Positions 49,401-60,785 of a DNA stretch of 64,000 nt are shown piece after piece. How positions within the stretch are numbered: the stretch's first letter is position 1; the number at the start of each line of letters is the position of its first letter. The position numbers and the translations under genes were made by a program. Below the pieces are notes generated by a model that had not been told where the DNA came from, did no database searches, and was given only the letters and a program-made list of their open reading frames with translations. The stretch is from Acorus gramineus (lineage: Eukaryota; Streptophyta; Magnoliopsida; Acorales; Acoraceae), in NCBI GenBank assembly GCA_030737835.1, contig CM060853.1, positions 10,970,034 to 11,034,033 on the forward strand. Direction: 5' to 3'.

Positions 49401-49436
49401 GGAATCTGCAAGTACAGGCATTGGAGTGGCCACTGA
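37417..49436 (+). CDS. LPXA: Mitochondrial acyl-ACP--UDP-N-acetylglucosamine O-acyltransferase (LpxA)
   Basis: Ten exons: 37417-37504, 37587-37684, 46672-46796, 47021-47129, 47245-47337, 47405-47521, 47616-47699, 47788-47892, 49144-49230 and 49317-49436. All junctions are GT-AG and in phase, giving 341 residues, close to the Arabidopsis protein. LpxA moves an acyl chain from acyl-ACP to UDP-GlcNAc, the first step of the lipid A-type pathway that plants keep in mitochondria. Residues 1-29 ([19 protein letters not shown]) are Arg/Ser-rich without acids, as in a mitochondrial presequence. Left-handed beta-helix hexapeptides follow ([20 protein letters not shown]), then [20 protein letters not shown], the catalytic-His segment [44 protein letters not shown] and a helical C-terminus ([27 protein letters not shown]). 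Intron 2 is 8987 bp and holds a LINE and a MITE-like repeat. Confidence 0.95.
37685..39087. other. LPXA intron 2, part before the LINE
   Basis: Ordinary T-rich intron sequence. A poly-T stretch near 38563 followed by 'gaaaatgaacttggtggg' may be a small retroposon on the minus strand, but no boundaries could be set. Confidence 0.4.
39176..40910 (+). pseudogene. LINE ORF1 (DUF4283 plus zinc knuckle), frame-broken
   Basis: Starts with a Pro/Ser-rich N-terminus ([19 protein letters not shown]), then a basic segment ([12 protein letters not shown]). The frame breaks near 39650 (PEVEHGEV to RFAEINEED). The second part has the DUF4283 fold typical of plant LINE and zinc-knuckle proteins ([49 protein letters not shown]) and a CX2CX4HX4C knuckle, [15 protein letters not shown] Lys-rich C-terminus ([21 protein letters not shown]) follows. 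In active elements this protein binds the LINE RNA. Confidence 0.9.
41015..45155 (+). pseudogene. LINE ORF2 (endonuclease, reverse transcriptase, zf-RVT, RNase H), decayed
   Basis: Domains in order: apurinic-type endonuclease ([46 protein letters not shown]), reverse transcriptase ([70 protein letters not shown]), the zf-RVT region ([32 protein letters not shown]) and a C-terminal RNase H ([39 protein letters not shown]). Breaks: frameshift near 41690, in-frame stop 41881-41883, frameshifts near 42565, 43195, 43557 and 44930. The stop is TAA at 45153-45155. The presence of RNase H places it with plant L1 elements that carry this domain. Confidence 0.92.
45737..46263. repeat. MITE-like repeat in LPXA intron 2
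   Basis: The left end 'ggagcacgggcacggacac' and the reverse complement of the right end ('gagcactagaaagcacagacac') share GAGCAC and GCAC..ACAC with a small shift. The interior is rich in 'gacatgg' and 'gtgtcc' words on opposing strands. Non-coding. No certain target-site duplication. Confidence 0.5.
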
Positions 49437-50712
49437 GATGCTTATTATTATTGTTGTTTGTTTGTTTTGTATATCTACTCAATTTTTGTGGAAGTTCTTT
49501 TAATCAATAGGAGGATCCATTTTGTGGAACTTCTTTTGATAGAGATTCACCTGTATGAATATGATAGCTAGAGTTTCTCTAAAAAACTATGTTTATTGGT
49601 TTCATAGTTGTCTATTTATTTCTTAGTTATCAAGGTGTTATTTTGTTTCGTAGTTTTTAGTTATTCAGTTACAAAGATGAGTCTATTTAAAGACTTCGAG
49701 CCAGTTTGGTAATTGTGACTCACAAGAAGAATTTTTCATTCACAAGAATATAGTTATGATAGATTCCATTGAGAAATTTAGTCTTGGAATGTCAAGGAAT
49801 CAATACAGGAATGAAGGATTTAAAACATAATTTATTTTTTTGAATGAAAGCCAAACTGACCTTTTGTATTTTTGAAAGTAAAATAATGTAAAGAGAATTT
49901 GACCCTAAATTAGAATGTATGGCTGCTCCCCCAGAAAAAGTCTCAAGTCTCTTGTTTGTCCATTATGTATATCCTTTCCTTTCTATTTATGAGTTCTTGG
50001 TTTGAAAAGGTTGAATTGAACTAGTGCCTTACAGAAAAAAATTTAATTATGTCCAATGCAACAACTCTTCAGTGATTCAACCTATCATGTCTTTGGATTG
50101 TGAAACAATTGTTGTTATTTATGACCATATTATATTATCACTAACCATACTATATTGTTTTGTTTTAAAGTTAAAGATGGCAAAACATGCAGTGAATTTG
50201 TACATGTTTATCATGCTTGGATTGTGACCCATGTGGTGTGCAACTCATACTCAACCCAACTTTGGATGTGATCTGCTACCAAATCTTGCAAATATTTATA
50301 ATATGTGTCATCATATATGTGCATTTTCAAAGGTTTTGGTTCAAACTATGAAGTTTGTCAAACTCTTGTTGAGAACTTTTTATTATTTTTTAAAAATGTG
50401 CTATTACAAGCTGTGTTTTTTATACTGTATACTGTACCATACATCTTGATTGCTCTTTAATGATGTATATGTCTCATTAATTTTATATTTATATATATAT
50501 ATGTATGGAGTTACACTTATTTTTTTTTATATATATAGGGTCACACAATTCGTTAGAATATAATATTTTATTTAAAAAAAAAAACATATGACTCATTAGA
50601 TGATGTATATTATTTTAATTTATAAAAAATCAAAATACGCGCGAACTGTTGGAAAGTCTATAAGTAGGGCTGTGCAACATTTTCAAAAAAAAGTATACAT
50701 CAACAACACATT
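49437..50712. other. Intergenic region downstream of LPXA
   Basis: AT-rich. The first 100-150 bp are the likely LPXA 3' UTR (T-rich, 'ttgtttgttttgtatat'). No further gene was recognised. Confidence 0.4.
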
Positions 50713-51018
50713 CTCATTGGGACCGGATCAATCAGGACTGGACTCGGTTAGTTTGGTCAGTACCGAAGTGGACAACGTGAAAATCGAACTGCGCCACCTA
50801 TAAATCAAATTGCAGAACCAATTGTTGGATATATATTTCACTCTTCTATTGGATCTAATCAGTCATTATGAATTCCTAAGTATCATCAGTATCCAATAGG
50901 AGAGTGAAATATATATCCAATAATTGATTGTGCAGTTCGATTTATAGGTGGTGCAGTTCGATTTTTACGTTGTTCAGTTCGATAATTGACCGAACAGGAC
51001 TGGATCCGGTCTCATTTT
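50713..51018. repeat. Foldback (inverted repeat, ~135-bp arms)
   Basis: The left arm (about 50713-50854) carries 'gggaccggatc', 'gacaacgtgaaaatcga', 'cacctataaatc' and 'ggatatatatttcactctt'. The right arm (50891-51018) carries their reverse complements in reverse order, with about 10% mismatches. The loop is about 36 bp. Foldback MITE or a hairpin locus. Confidence 0.88.
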
Positions 51019-52086
51019 CATTTCATATGGTTGGATGGACAATATCCAGAGATAACAGTAGGGACAGTCCTTTTTTATAGTTCTTTATATAGTGTTAGTA
51101 TGTTTAGATTGCACAATGCATACAAGGTTGCACATATTTCATCTAATAAAATAAATATAGTATTATTTAGGCTACACGGGGGATTACATTGTGTATACAA
51201 AATCTGCATGTAACATCTCTCTTTCTGCGATTGTTTTCTTTATATAATATTTGGTTATTCAAAGTCTATTTACTGTTGGAATTCACTTGTACTTCCCACT
51301 TTTGGCTAATCAAAGTATGCTCCAAAATCCCACATTGATTTTCAAATGGAAATTGTGAGATTAGTCTGGCCAAAATAAACAAGTATGATAACATTTCAAA
51401 GCTTATTGTTACACAATTTACTCAGGGAGTCAGGGCTGCACATGTTTTCCTTGGGGTATAGATATATTGGATTTAAAAGGGATTAGTGCACAATAAGAAT
51501 CTTAAATTCCATTAAGATTGATGACATTTGCATGCACCTTTGATGTTTGATAGTACAATGTGCTCTGGCTTTGGAATGTACTGTACCACTTAAATAGTAT
51601 AGTGTCTCTATTTTAATATTATTTGACAACAAAGATGTTGCAAATATTTATGTTATTAGAGTAACATTTTTATCTTCAAACATTGGTTCAACTAGTTCAT
51701 CAGATGAATAGATTAAGATTTATATAAGTGTTTTCAGACACCGATATAGTTGTAATAAATATCTTTAAACAGAATGTTAAAAAAAAAAAAAATTATCAAT
51801 CACCCTCACCTATCTTTTATATTATTACACATTTCACTTAGGAGTAAATTTTATATTTAAAATAGACATACAATTATATCAGGTGTTAGCCAACTATAAG
51901 GTGAGTTAAATTCATGTGTGTGACATACTTTGATAAAAAAAAAAAAAAAATCTTAACATAGTGTCTTTACCTGAATATTGTCCACTTTGCTTTCTGGTGT
52001 TGGCATCTGAATATGGTTCCTTTGCTTCTTCCACCAAAGTCTTCTTGTGGATGATGACATAATCAGTTTCAAATCAAGCTCCAGAG
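51019..52086. other. AT-rich intergenic sequence
   Basis: No coding frame or clear repeat was recognised. Contains poly-A runs near 51779 and 51937. Confidence 0.35.
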
Positions 52087-52287
52087 ATGCCACTCCAGAC
52101 ATATGTTCGTGGACCACGCAGGATTTGGTGCACTTCTACTACTGCCAGTCGGAAATCGGGTGAATCATTTACCACTCTAACTCAATCAGCTCCGCCATCT
52201 TCTACAACCACAGACGTACCCTCTTCATCAGCACCTCCTGCTCCAAGGAAAGCAAAAAAGAAAGGGTTTATGAAGTTTTTTGGATGA
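52087..52287 (+). CDS. Putative terminal coding remnant, unknown protein
   Basis: Frame ending ...SSSAPPAPRKAKKKGFMKFFG and a TGA stop. The frame stays open upstream of the first ATG (SVSNQAPEMPLQTYVRGPRR), which suggests the last exon of a longer protein rather than a complete gene. It is Ser/Thr/Pro-rich with a basic KKKGFMKFF tail. I do not recognise the family; transposon-derived plant mobile-domain proteins can have tails of this kind, but that is a guess. The palindrome array lies 240 bp downstream. Confidence 0.3.
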   Translation: MPLQTYVRGPRRIWCTSTTASRKSGESFTTLTQSAPPSSTTTDVPSSSAPPAPRKAKKKGFMKFFG

Positions 52288-52524
52288 CTGTATTTATGGG
52301 ACTTAAGATATGTTTAGATATATGAATTTTCATGCACAAACAGTAATGAAGTGATTGTAATTTATAGTTTTTGTGTTTTATTTCATTTAAGTTGTTTTAT
52401 TTCATTCAAGCAGGATTTTTATACATTTTCATATATGTTCAAGCAGGATTATACACTATATTTAAGGCAGGACCATGTTCGAACAAAAACAAAAAAGAAA
52501 AAAAATTTCTAAGGCAATTGAACT

Positions 52525-52705
52525 GGAGACGTCATATATATATGCCGTCTCCTATACAAAACCGAATAACAAGGGAGACGGCATATATATATGACGTCTC
52601 CCCTTTGAAAATCCGAGAAAAATGTATAGGAGACGGCATGTATATATGCCGTCTCCCGTGTTTTTCGGGTTTATAAAGGAGACGGCATATATATATGCCG
52701 TCTCT
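52525..52705. repeat. Array of four near-identical palindromes
   Basis: Units at 52525-52552, 52573-52602, 52629-52656 and 52678-52705. Each has the form GGAGACGGCAT - (AT)n - ATGCCGTCTCC, 28-30 bp, with one-base variants (GACGTC, CATGTATA). Centre-to-centre spacing is about 50 bp. The spacers are unrelated to each other. Each unit can form a perfect or nearly perfect hairpin or cruciform with a 13-14 bp stem. Confidence 0.95.
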
Positions 52706-52825
52706 AGTATAAACATTCAAAAAAACGGTCAGCGCTGACGTGGCAGCGTTGACCGGGTCAACGGGGCTAGTTTTTGCAAATATTCGAGGGACAGGACTAT
52801 TTTTGCAAATATTCATTTTCTTGGA
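52706..52825. repeat. Short direct repeat after the palindrome array
   Basis: 'tttttgcaaatattc' occurs at 52771-52785 and again near 52800-52814. It is preceded by 'cagcgctgacgtggcagcg', itself partly palindromic. It may be the end of the element that carries the palindromes. Confidence 0.45.
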
Positions 52826-54880
52826 GTTAAAAGTGTTAATTACCCTAACAATAATAATATTAATAATAATTAAAAATTACATAATCTTCTTGTTGAAAGA
52901 TCTGAAAAAGATAAGAGAAAAAAAACTGCTAATCAATCAGTTGTCCCCTCAATGTGTGATCACAAGGACATAGGCGTAGGAGTATAGGACCTACATCAGA
53001 TTTTTTGTACTGAAACTCATTTTTTTCTAGAAGTTTTTGCTAAGTAAACTTTATCTTCACTTCTGACTATTGACAAAGATGGGCATTTCAGGTTCCTAAG
53101 AAAGGGTGATGAGCATCTGCACTTAGTTTATTTTCTTTTAATTATTACACAACAATGTTGCTTGACTAGTGAGGAAGATGGATGATGATGATGATATTGC
53201 AGATAACCATTTGTCTAATTACAAAATTGAAATAACATATTGCAGATTTGCCTAGTTAAGCTTTGAGTCCCCCCAGTTATATTGCGATCTATTCAAACAA
53301 TTTATTCAAGGAATATTCTGTCTATAAATCCAAATAGAACCCTCAAATTACAATTATATCTATTTATCAAAGAGGGATAAAAAAAAATTCTATCATCAGT
53401 TAGATTTAAAATTTATAGGGGGTCAGTTCATTTTTTTTCCAAAAAAAAAAAAAGTTATATTGGTTTACTCTTAATTACAAGAATGATTCACTCAACATAA
53501 ACATCCAAACTTTTGGACATTTTATATAATGAGCACTCAAGGCAAGAAGTTCCTGAATGAAGTCATGCATGCACAAGCAAATATACTTGTTGTCCATCTT
53601 TTGCATGAAAAGAAAGATTCCTTTGCATTATTATTACCATTTGGTATGTCAACATATATATGTGTGTATATTTGTTTAGTACAAGGAATAAATTTATTAT
53701 AAAATTCTCAACTTGGCCACTCACATTACATGGGATGGGATTGGAAATCTTTATAAAATTAACCCCACTTAACTGAGTTGGTCTGAAAATATCCCTTCTA
53801 TTAATTCCCACTTGTATATGTATTATTATATGTCAACTTGTTTTGATGGAGGGGGGTACCTGCCTCTTGTTCTTTACATAGATCATCATTGTTTTTGTTT
53901 GATTTTTTTTTATATTAATATGTGTATCTGACAAAAAATTGAATTCTTCATTATCTCATTTTGATCTTCTTTTTAATGTGAATAAAAGCATATGTTTTTA
54001 GTGATAATGATAGAATATATTTTCATCTAAAATTGAATTAGAACTATTCATATTTGTTTGATTAAAGGTTGAATTATTTCTTTAATCTTATAAAAAGAAA
54101 AGAATAGGTTTTTCTTTCCAATAAATGTCTATTGTACATTTGAATCCTCAAAATTTTTTGTCAAAGATTCCCATCTCATATGTTTTGAATATTTTGTACA
54201 CTGCCCAACAGTATCAATGCAATTTAGCAAGGTCCTATAAAGTAAATTCACCAACATCTAATTATAAATATCTTCCTCTTAAAAATTTGCAAGTTGTCTC
54301 TCATCCATGAACTAGTGTTACCAGCCTCATACCACTGGGTGAATCTTGTTTTCTTCCAACCACTTTGGGCATACACATACATATGGGTGTTGTTTCACAC
54401 AGTTATTATTTCTAGTCCTTTATGCAGTTCCATTTCAGTAACCATATACATACTTCATATGTAATTTTTTTATTTTTTTAAAATAAATGGATATATATCT
54501 CAATTGATTATATATTTTATTTCATGAACATAGATATTTCATGTAAACACTCTTAAAAAAATCAAATCAGATGAGATTGCGAATGAGGAGACTGTATATA
54601 ACATTATCCTATACATATATAGGATATGTAAGGAACTTAAAGATAACTTTTAAAAAGTCATACATACATATATACATGAGGGAGAATGTCAAATGTCAAG
54701 GAATATATATCAAGTATGTGGAGACAAATGTGTTAGATATGCACAGGCAAGTCTTCATTTACATATCTACACATTTACAAGAATAGACTCACTATATACT
54801 TTTATATTTAAAACACCTATAAATGTATATATCCACAAAAAAATAATGTCCAACCAATCTTCTCCCTTTGGCCAGTATTA
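52826..54880. other. AT-rich intergenic sequence upstream of the MYB gene
   Basis: No gene was recognised. Contains several poly-T/poly-A runs and TA-rich stretches. Confidence 0.4.
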
Positions 54881-55009
54881 TTAAACACCCCCTTCCCTAT
54901 CTTACTTCTACAATTCATCATCATCTACTCATTCTCAAGACTGAAAAAACTCTCTCTCTCTCCCCCTCCCTATGTTTTGAGTTGATTTGTTGTTGCTGAA
55001 GATAAAAAA
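54881..55009 (+). promoter_or_regulatory. 5' leader of the MYB-related gene
   Basis: A CT-rich leader (ctctctctctctccccctccc near 54950-54970, a typical plant 5' UTR pattern) directly before the ATG at 55010. Possible TATA-like 'cctataaatgtat' near 54815 and 'ccaaccaat' near 54850; assignment is tentative. Confidence 0.4.
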
Positions 55010-56417
55010 ATGGGAAGGAAGTGCTCCCACTGTGGGAACAATGGACACAATTCAAGGACTTGTAGCAGCAACACAAGGACCATGTGTTGTGGGCTGAGGC
55101 TCTTTGGTGTGCAGCTTCATATAGCATCCCCTATGAAGAGGAGTTTCAGTATGGATTGCTTGTCTTCTTCATCTTCTCTCTTTCCTTCTTCTTCTTCTTC
55201 TCCTTCGTCGTCTTCGTCTTCGACTTCATCTCTTGTTTCCATTGATGAAAATGGTGACAAGATCTCCAATGGATACCTTTCTGATGGTCTATTGGGAAGG
55301 ACTCATCAAGAAAGAAAAAAGGGTGAGAAAAAACTATTTCTATATCAAGATTGAATCCCATCAAGTCTAGTCAGTTTAAGGAATTAAATTGTGACTTGTT
55401 AGATTGCAGTTTTTGTCATAAATCAGTCTCTTATTGGAGACTGATTGACTAGACTTGATGGGAGTCTCATCTCGTCTCGTGTTTTGGTTTCTTATGTTAA
55501 AAATGTAGATGCTTGAACCTCTGTTTAAGCTTCTTAAACATGTAGTCTGTGTGTATTGATGGACAATTGAACTCTAGTTGTAGTAATCTTTCTTATATGT
55601 ATTATTGATCAATTAATACTATATGTTAACATATGCATCATGTTCAGACATTATATTGTCTGTTTTGAAAGATTTTGTGAAATGGAAATACCCACAATTG
55701 ACTAGAAAAAAAAACATGCCATCATGTTGTAATCTTAGCATATTCAAAGTTTGTTTAGAATTTTTTAGTTGTTCTCTAAGTTATTTAGAATTAAATCATA
55801 TTAAATTGTAGGAGTTCCATGGACCGAGGAAGAACATCGTATGTTCCTAATTGGGCTAGATAAGCTCGGGCGTGGCGATTGGCGAGGCATTTCGAGGAAA
55901 TTTGTCACAACGAGGACTCCAACTCAAGTCGCGAGCCACGCTCAGAAGTACTTCCTCAGGCAGACCAGCCTCAACAAGAAGAAACGTCGTTCGAGTCTCT
56001 TCGATGTGGTAAAAATAAAAAATGTTGCACTTTCGCTAACTGAACACGTTCTTAAATTGTCATTGAAATATATACTTATCTATAACGTACATACTGTGTT
56101 AGGTGAAATTATTGTAAGAATGCTTGAGTGTATCTTCAATGCACACACTAGTACTTATCTTCAATTCTCACTAAATTAACACTCTCATTCACTTGCAGGT
56201 TGAAGGGGAATTACTAATGGTTCCAACTCTGTCACTCAACACAACAATTCATGAGCTTCCAAGTAATTCTCCTCTTATTGATCTCAATTGCATAGAACAA
56301 GATATCCAGAAAGAAGACCAAGACATGAAGCATTGTGACTTCCATTCATATCCATGTCCACCTCCTCCATTGCCTGATCTTGAGCTAACTATTTCAGTTA
56401 AAGAAAACAATATCTGA
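55010..56417 (+). CDS. MYB-related (SHAQKYF, KUA1/MYBS-type) transcription factor
   Basis: Three exons: 55010-55322, 55812-56008 and 56199-56417, with GT-AG junctions in phase (1, then 0), giving 242 residues. The N-terminus has a CX2CX4HX4C zinc knuckle (C5, C8, H13, C18; [18 protein letters not shown]), then RLFGVQL (residues 30-36), an R/KLFGV-type repression motif, and a Ser-rich stretch (about 51-75). Exon 2 encodes one MYB repeat ([20 protein letters not shown]) with [21 protein letters not shown] is at 146-152. This domain binds the I-box/TATCCA-like element in the family. The C-terminus has LIDLNC and ends [20 protein letters not shown] resembles an EAR repression motif. The combination suggests a nuclear repressor, as for KUA1/MYBH-like proteins acting in cell expansion, senescence or sugar response; which of these applies is unknown. 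Confidence 0.93.
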
Positions 56418-59400
56418 TGAATCTCACATAAATAGTGTTTTTTTTTTTTTTATATTCTGCATTGTGTACTCTTGTAAGATTTACCTTCTACATGAAGAGA
56501 GCTTTTGATGACCACTTCAGTGGATAGAGCAACAACTAGGGATCTTTTGATTGCCACTAAAGGTGTCCTATTGTCCCACCACTTCCATATTAGAAATTAT
56601 ATAGTATGGTTTATTTATGTAAACTAAGCTTTTATTATGGCCACTTGGGGGCTTAAAAGCTCCGGTGCCATTTATCAGCGACTTGTGACAATTTTTTTCT
56701 TCAAATATCATATCAGGAATTCCATAAAATATTGGATTACAGTTCAAAACGCAGTCCTTTCATATTTTTAATTTTTTTAAAATCATATACATCAAAGATG
56801 AAGTATGTACTCCAATTAATTGAAAAATATTATTTATAAAAAATGTAAAATTTCAATAAATTATATACCTTGTTATAGGGAATGGAGGGGGCTAACGAAA
56901 TATGTAAGACTGCATCAGAGACTGTAAAAAAGATTGAATATACCGGCGCTCTAAAAAATTATTTTGATGATTATAAGTGCGTTATGAACATGAGATATTG
57001 GGATTATGTCTCGGATTTGGTGTTTCCACAGTGAAAGAGATGAATGGACCCCTAATTAACTGCATTAGTTAAGACTTGATTTTGAGTAATTAGATAAAGT
57101 TTATCCCAAGCAAGATTTGTTTATTATGAGTTGTTAATAATTTATTGGAAGGTTATTGAGATTAATCTCCATAAAGATTCCATAAAGAGTTGTTTATTGG
57201 ACATGGGGTATTTAATGACAATGGGTTCACATAGAGATTGTGAGATCTCTTATAAGTATTGTATCTCATTTTGTGTGTACATATTTTTAGATTTTTCTAT
57301 ATAGATATCAAGTGCATTTGATTGCACGATCTGACAGCTTTTATGTTTGTAGAAAGTTATGTTTTGCAATCGTGTAATCAAACAGAAAAATTGGGACAGC
57401 TTCTTACAGATAGATTTCAAGCAAATAGTATTTAAAAACTACGTTTTCCAAAAGTTGGGGGATAAGCTTCCTGCATAGTCAGTTTTAAAACCTAGCATTT
57501 GCAAAAAATCACACAACCAAACAAACCAATAGACTTAGGGGGCGTTTGGATGTTGATGATTTGAGAATTAGCTTTTTTCTCAAAAATGAGTTTAAAACTG
57601 AATTTGTAAGAAGCTCTCTCTCCACATATTATGAAAAAGATAGTTTTTGGACACTTATTTAAAAAATATGTATGTAACTTTTAATTAAGCTGCAACTTTT
57701 CTTTGTTTGTTTGAAAATGGATTTGTGAAAATCAGATTTCTGTAAATCCGTAATCTTCTCAAACCACATAAAAAAATTTGTTTTCTCTTATCATCTGTTC
57801 ATCCACCAATGGTTTTTAAATTATATTAAAAAAAAAAAAACTAATTGTGTCATAGGCGTTCTTTGTGGATTTCAATTAAGACAGTCACATGAGTGACAAA
57901 AATAAATATATTTTGAATGAAACTGTCCTTCTCTAAAGTGATATTTATGAAAAAAAAAAAAAAAAAAACCTTGGCTGCACTACTTAAACCATATTTTTAC
58001 TGTTCACATGGCAGGTTATAAACTTACAGTTTTTTTTATTGGTAAGTGGTTATAAACTTATAGTTGGTTCATAATTGGTCCACAGTGGGGATCCCATCAC
58101 CTATAGGACATGAAGTGGTGATGACATCACAATTCAATTCCTGAACATCCACCTATAGGACTTGGGCATCGATTCACAAATAGTGATTTTAAATATACAG
58201 TTTAAAACTGTACATTGACATTGAATGATACCATCTTTCTAATAGTATTTCAGGTTGCAATGCAATATTTGGTGCTGTAGAAGCTATATCCCTTATTTAA
58301 TGTTTGGGTTTTTTTTTGTTATATATATATAATAATGATACGATGCAAATAGGGGAGCACGATACAGTATCGCGTAATCATCATCTCTTTTCAATGTACT
58401 TTTCGATAAAACTATAAAAAAAATTAACATAATTTTTAATAGACCTTTATTGATAAGAGTCTATCATATAATCATCGTCAGACTGTGAGATTTTGAACGA
58501 TAATTACGTGATGTCGCATGGTGCTCTCCTGTCCATGTATTATCATTAAACTCTATCTTTTTTTTTTAAATAGAAAAAAATGTCTTGTTTATTGAATAAC
58601 CAATTGAAAATATCTCAAAAGTATTGTTGTTGATTTAAAACGTGTTAATTTTAGTTCGAATTGCAATTCCAGTTGACATGGAACACTTTGACCACGGATT
58701 AAGATTTTGTTGACTAAGTATACCATAATTTTATTATATAAGCCACTTTTTATCTTTGATGAATGGTATTTGGTAAAATTATACAATTTTTTAAAATACC
58801 AATTTTATCCCTAAAAATAAATTCGTGATACAAAAGAGAGGAAGGAATAATTGATGCAATTTATTTTTTATTAATATGTCATGTGAAGATATTGTTTTAT
58901 AGTGAAAATATAAAATCCATCTCTTACATAGTTACATGCACTACTGTATCTGTATGAGGAACAAAAATGATATCCTAATGACATAAATATTCCTAAAATA
59001 TCTTTGTTGTCAAGTAGTGCGTGTGTGTGTGTGTGATGCAGCATAAATTTCAGAGATACTTCAGATTTTGAAACTGTGTCATTGTATATACAAAGGAAAA
59101 AAATATACTTTAGGACAAAATCACAAAATTGTTTTAATATTACCAATGAAAGTTGTCTTTGTGAATTTGAGCACATGCAATTTGAAATACATGTGTTACT
59201 TTTTTTTTAGGTAAACTGTAGGCATATCTATTTCATTGAAGAATCAAATAGACTGTTCGAATTGGGGATGAGAAGAAAAGAGAGAAAAAAATCAAAATAC
59301 ACCTCAAATAAAACTGGTAAAGGAAGCCAAAACTAGGCACCCATAGATAAGATATCTATCGGATAAGCCTAATCGCTCATTCGACTCGCAAGAACTCCTC

Positions 59401-60585
59401 GCCTAAGTGAATACGGGTCCTTTTTCAAATATCACACATGGATTGAGCTACATATAATTAATAAATCTGATCATTCAATTAACCATTTCTGTTCAATTTG
59501 ACAAAAGTTGTTGGTGAAATATTTTTAGTTAATTAAATTGTTTGACTCATGCCATAAGAGTTTTAGGAAGTGGTCCATTCATGCCAAATTAGATATTGCA
59601 TCATTAACACTAATCATGGAAAAATAAAATATTTTTTGGAAAATTATTCTATAAAAGTTTAGTTGTTTAAATATCAATAAGATCTGTGGTCAATTTGCAA
59701 ATATTGTAATTGTCATTATACTTATTTTTTCTAACCAAGTATCCTATGAAATTGTTAGTTTGAAAAAAGAAGCTCAAATTACAGAATTTCAGCAGCTTCA
59801 CTTTTACACTAACCCAGTTTGAAAGCTATGTGAAGCACATACACAAGAGAGTAACCCTCCCATCCCTCTCCATCACACAACATTGTGTGATGGAATATCA
59901 AGAAAGGTTTGGTTGGAATAGCAATAATCCAAAAAAGTATTGGGATAGCATATCCATTACAACTTTTCAATCAATAAAAAAATTATTCTTTTTTTTTTAT
60001 CTTAGTTGTGAATTCAAGAAACACATGAAATCTTAACGTAGATCAGATCTCTTTTATTATTTTACGCTGTGATACTTATACACCACAATAAAATGAGATT
60101 GGATTTAGTCATTGCAGTTGTTAAAATTTACACATCAAATATGTGAAGTGATACATGTCAATTTATAATTGAAGACTAATGTGAATTGATGAGATCCTGA
60201 CATTAACACAATTTCATTTCTAGGTGATGACAAAATAATATAAATGTACAACCAAATATAAAATTTTCACCAAGCAAAAAAAAATATAAAAATTTCTATA
60301 CATTCCATATAGATAAGGCTATGTTGACTCCAAACAAGGAGTTAAAGCCTTTTAGCTCTCTTTTTATCTTTTGGGACCATAACATCAGTCCATTTTGTTG
60401 TCATCTAAAATCTTGTTTTTGGTTTCCATGTTTTTTTGTTGGACCACTTTTCTTGTATTCGTGCTTTAATTCATTGACACAATAAAAGTCCCTCAGACAG
60501 TTTGTCCTCTTTGTTCCCAAAGTTCAAGGTTTCAAAACACCCATCATGCATGGAACATACCAGTCACAAGCCCTTGGGAATTGGC
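56418..60585. other. AT-rich intergenic sequence downstream of the MYB gene
   Basis: No gene was recognised. 57030-57300 has LTR-like features (a 'cttataagtattgtatctc' TATA-like word, 'gtgtgtacatattttta') but no partner. 'gggggcgtttggatg' at 57539 resembles MITE ends. Short (GT)n near 59022-59034. Confidence 0.4.
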
Positions 60586-60785
60586 ATCCACACATTAGCT
60601 TTTCTGTTTATTAATGACTTTGACAAAACTATGTAAATAATCCATTCACATTCATTGTTCCTGGATCCCTCTGGGTGATATAGCATTATCCTGAGTAAAT
60701 TGATATTATATATATATATATATGAATTGATTATTTACATAGTTTTGTCAAAGTCATTAATAAACAGAAAAGCTAATGTGTGGAT
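60586..60785. repeat. Near-perfect 63-bp inverted repeat with 74-bp loop
   Basis: The left arm 60586-60648 (ATCCACACATTAGC ... AATCC) and right arm 60723-60785 are reverse complements with one mismatch by my alignment; 57 bp are perfect. The loop (60649-60722) includes a (TA)n run. Arms this similar in unselected AT-rich DNA imply recent formation or constraint. Confidence 0.93.

Noticed and set aside
56880-57310. Possible solo copia LTR downstream of the MYB gene
   Set aside because: LTR-like wording and a TATA-like word, but no TG/CA ends with a matching duplication and no partner copy in the window.
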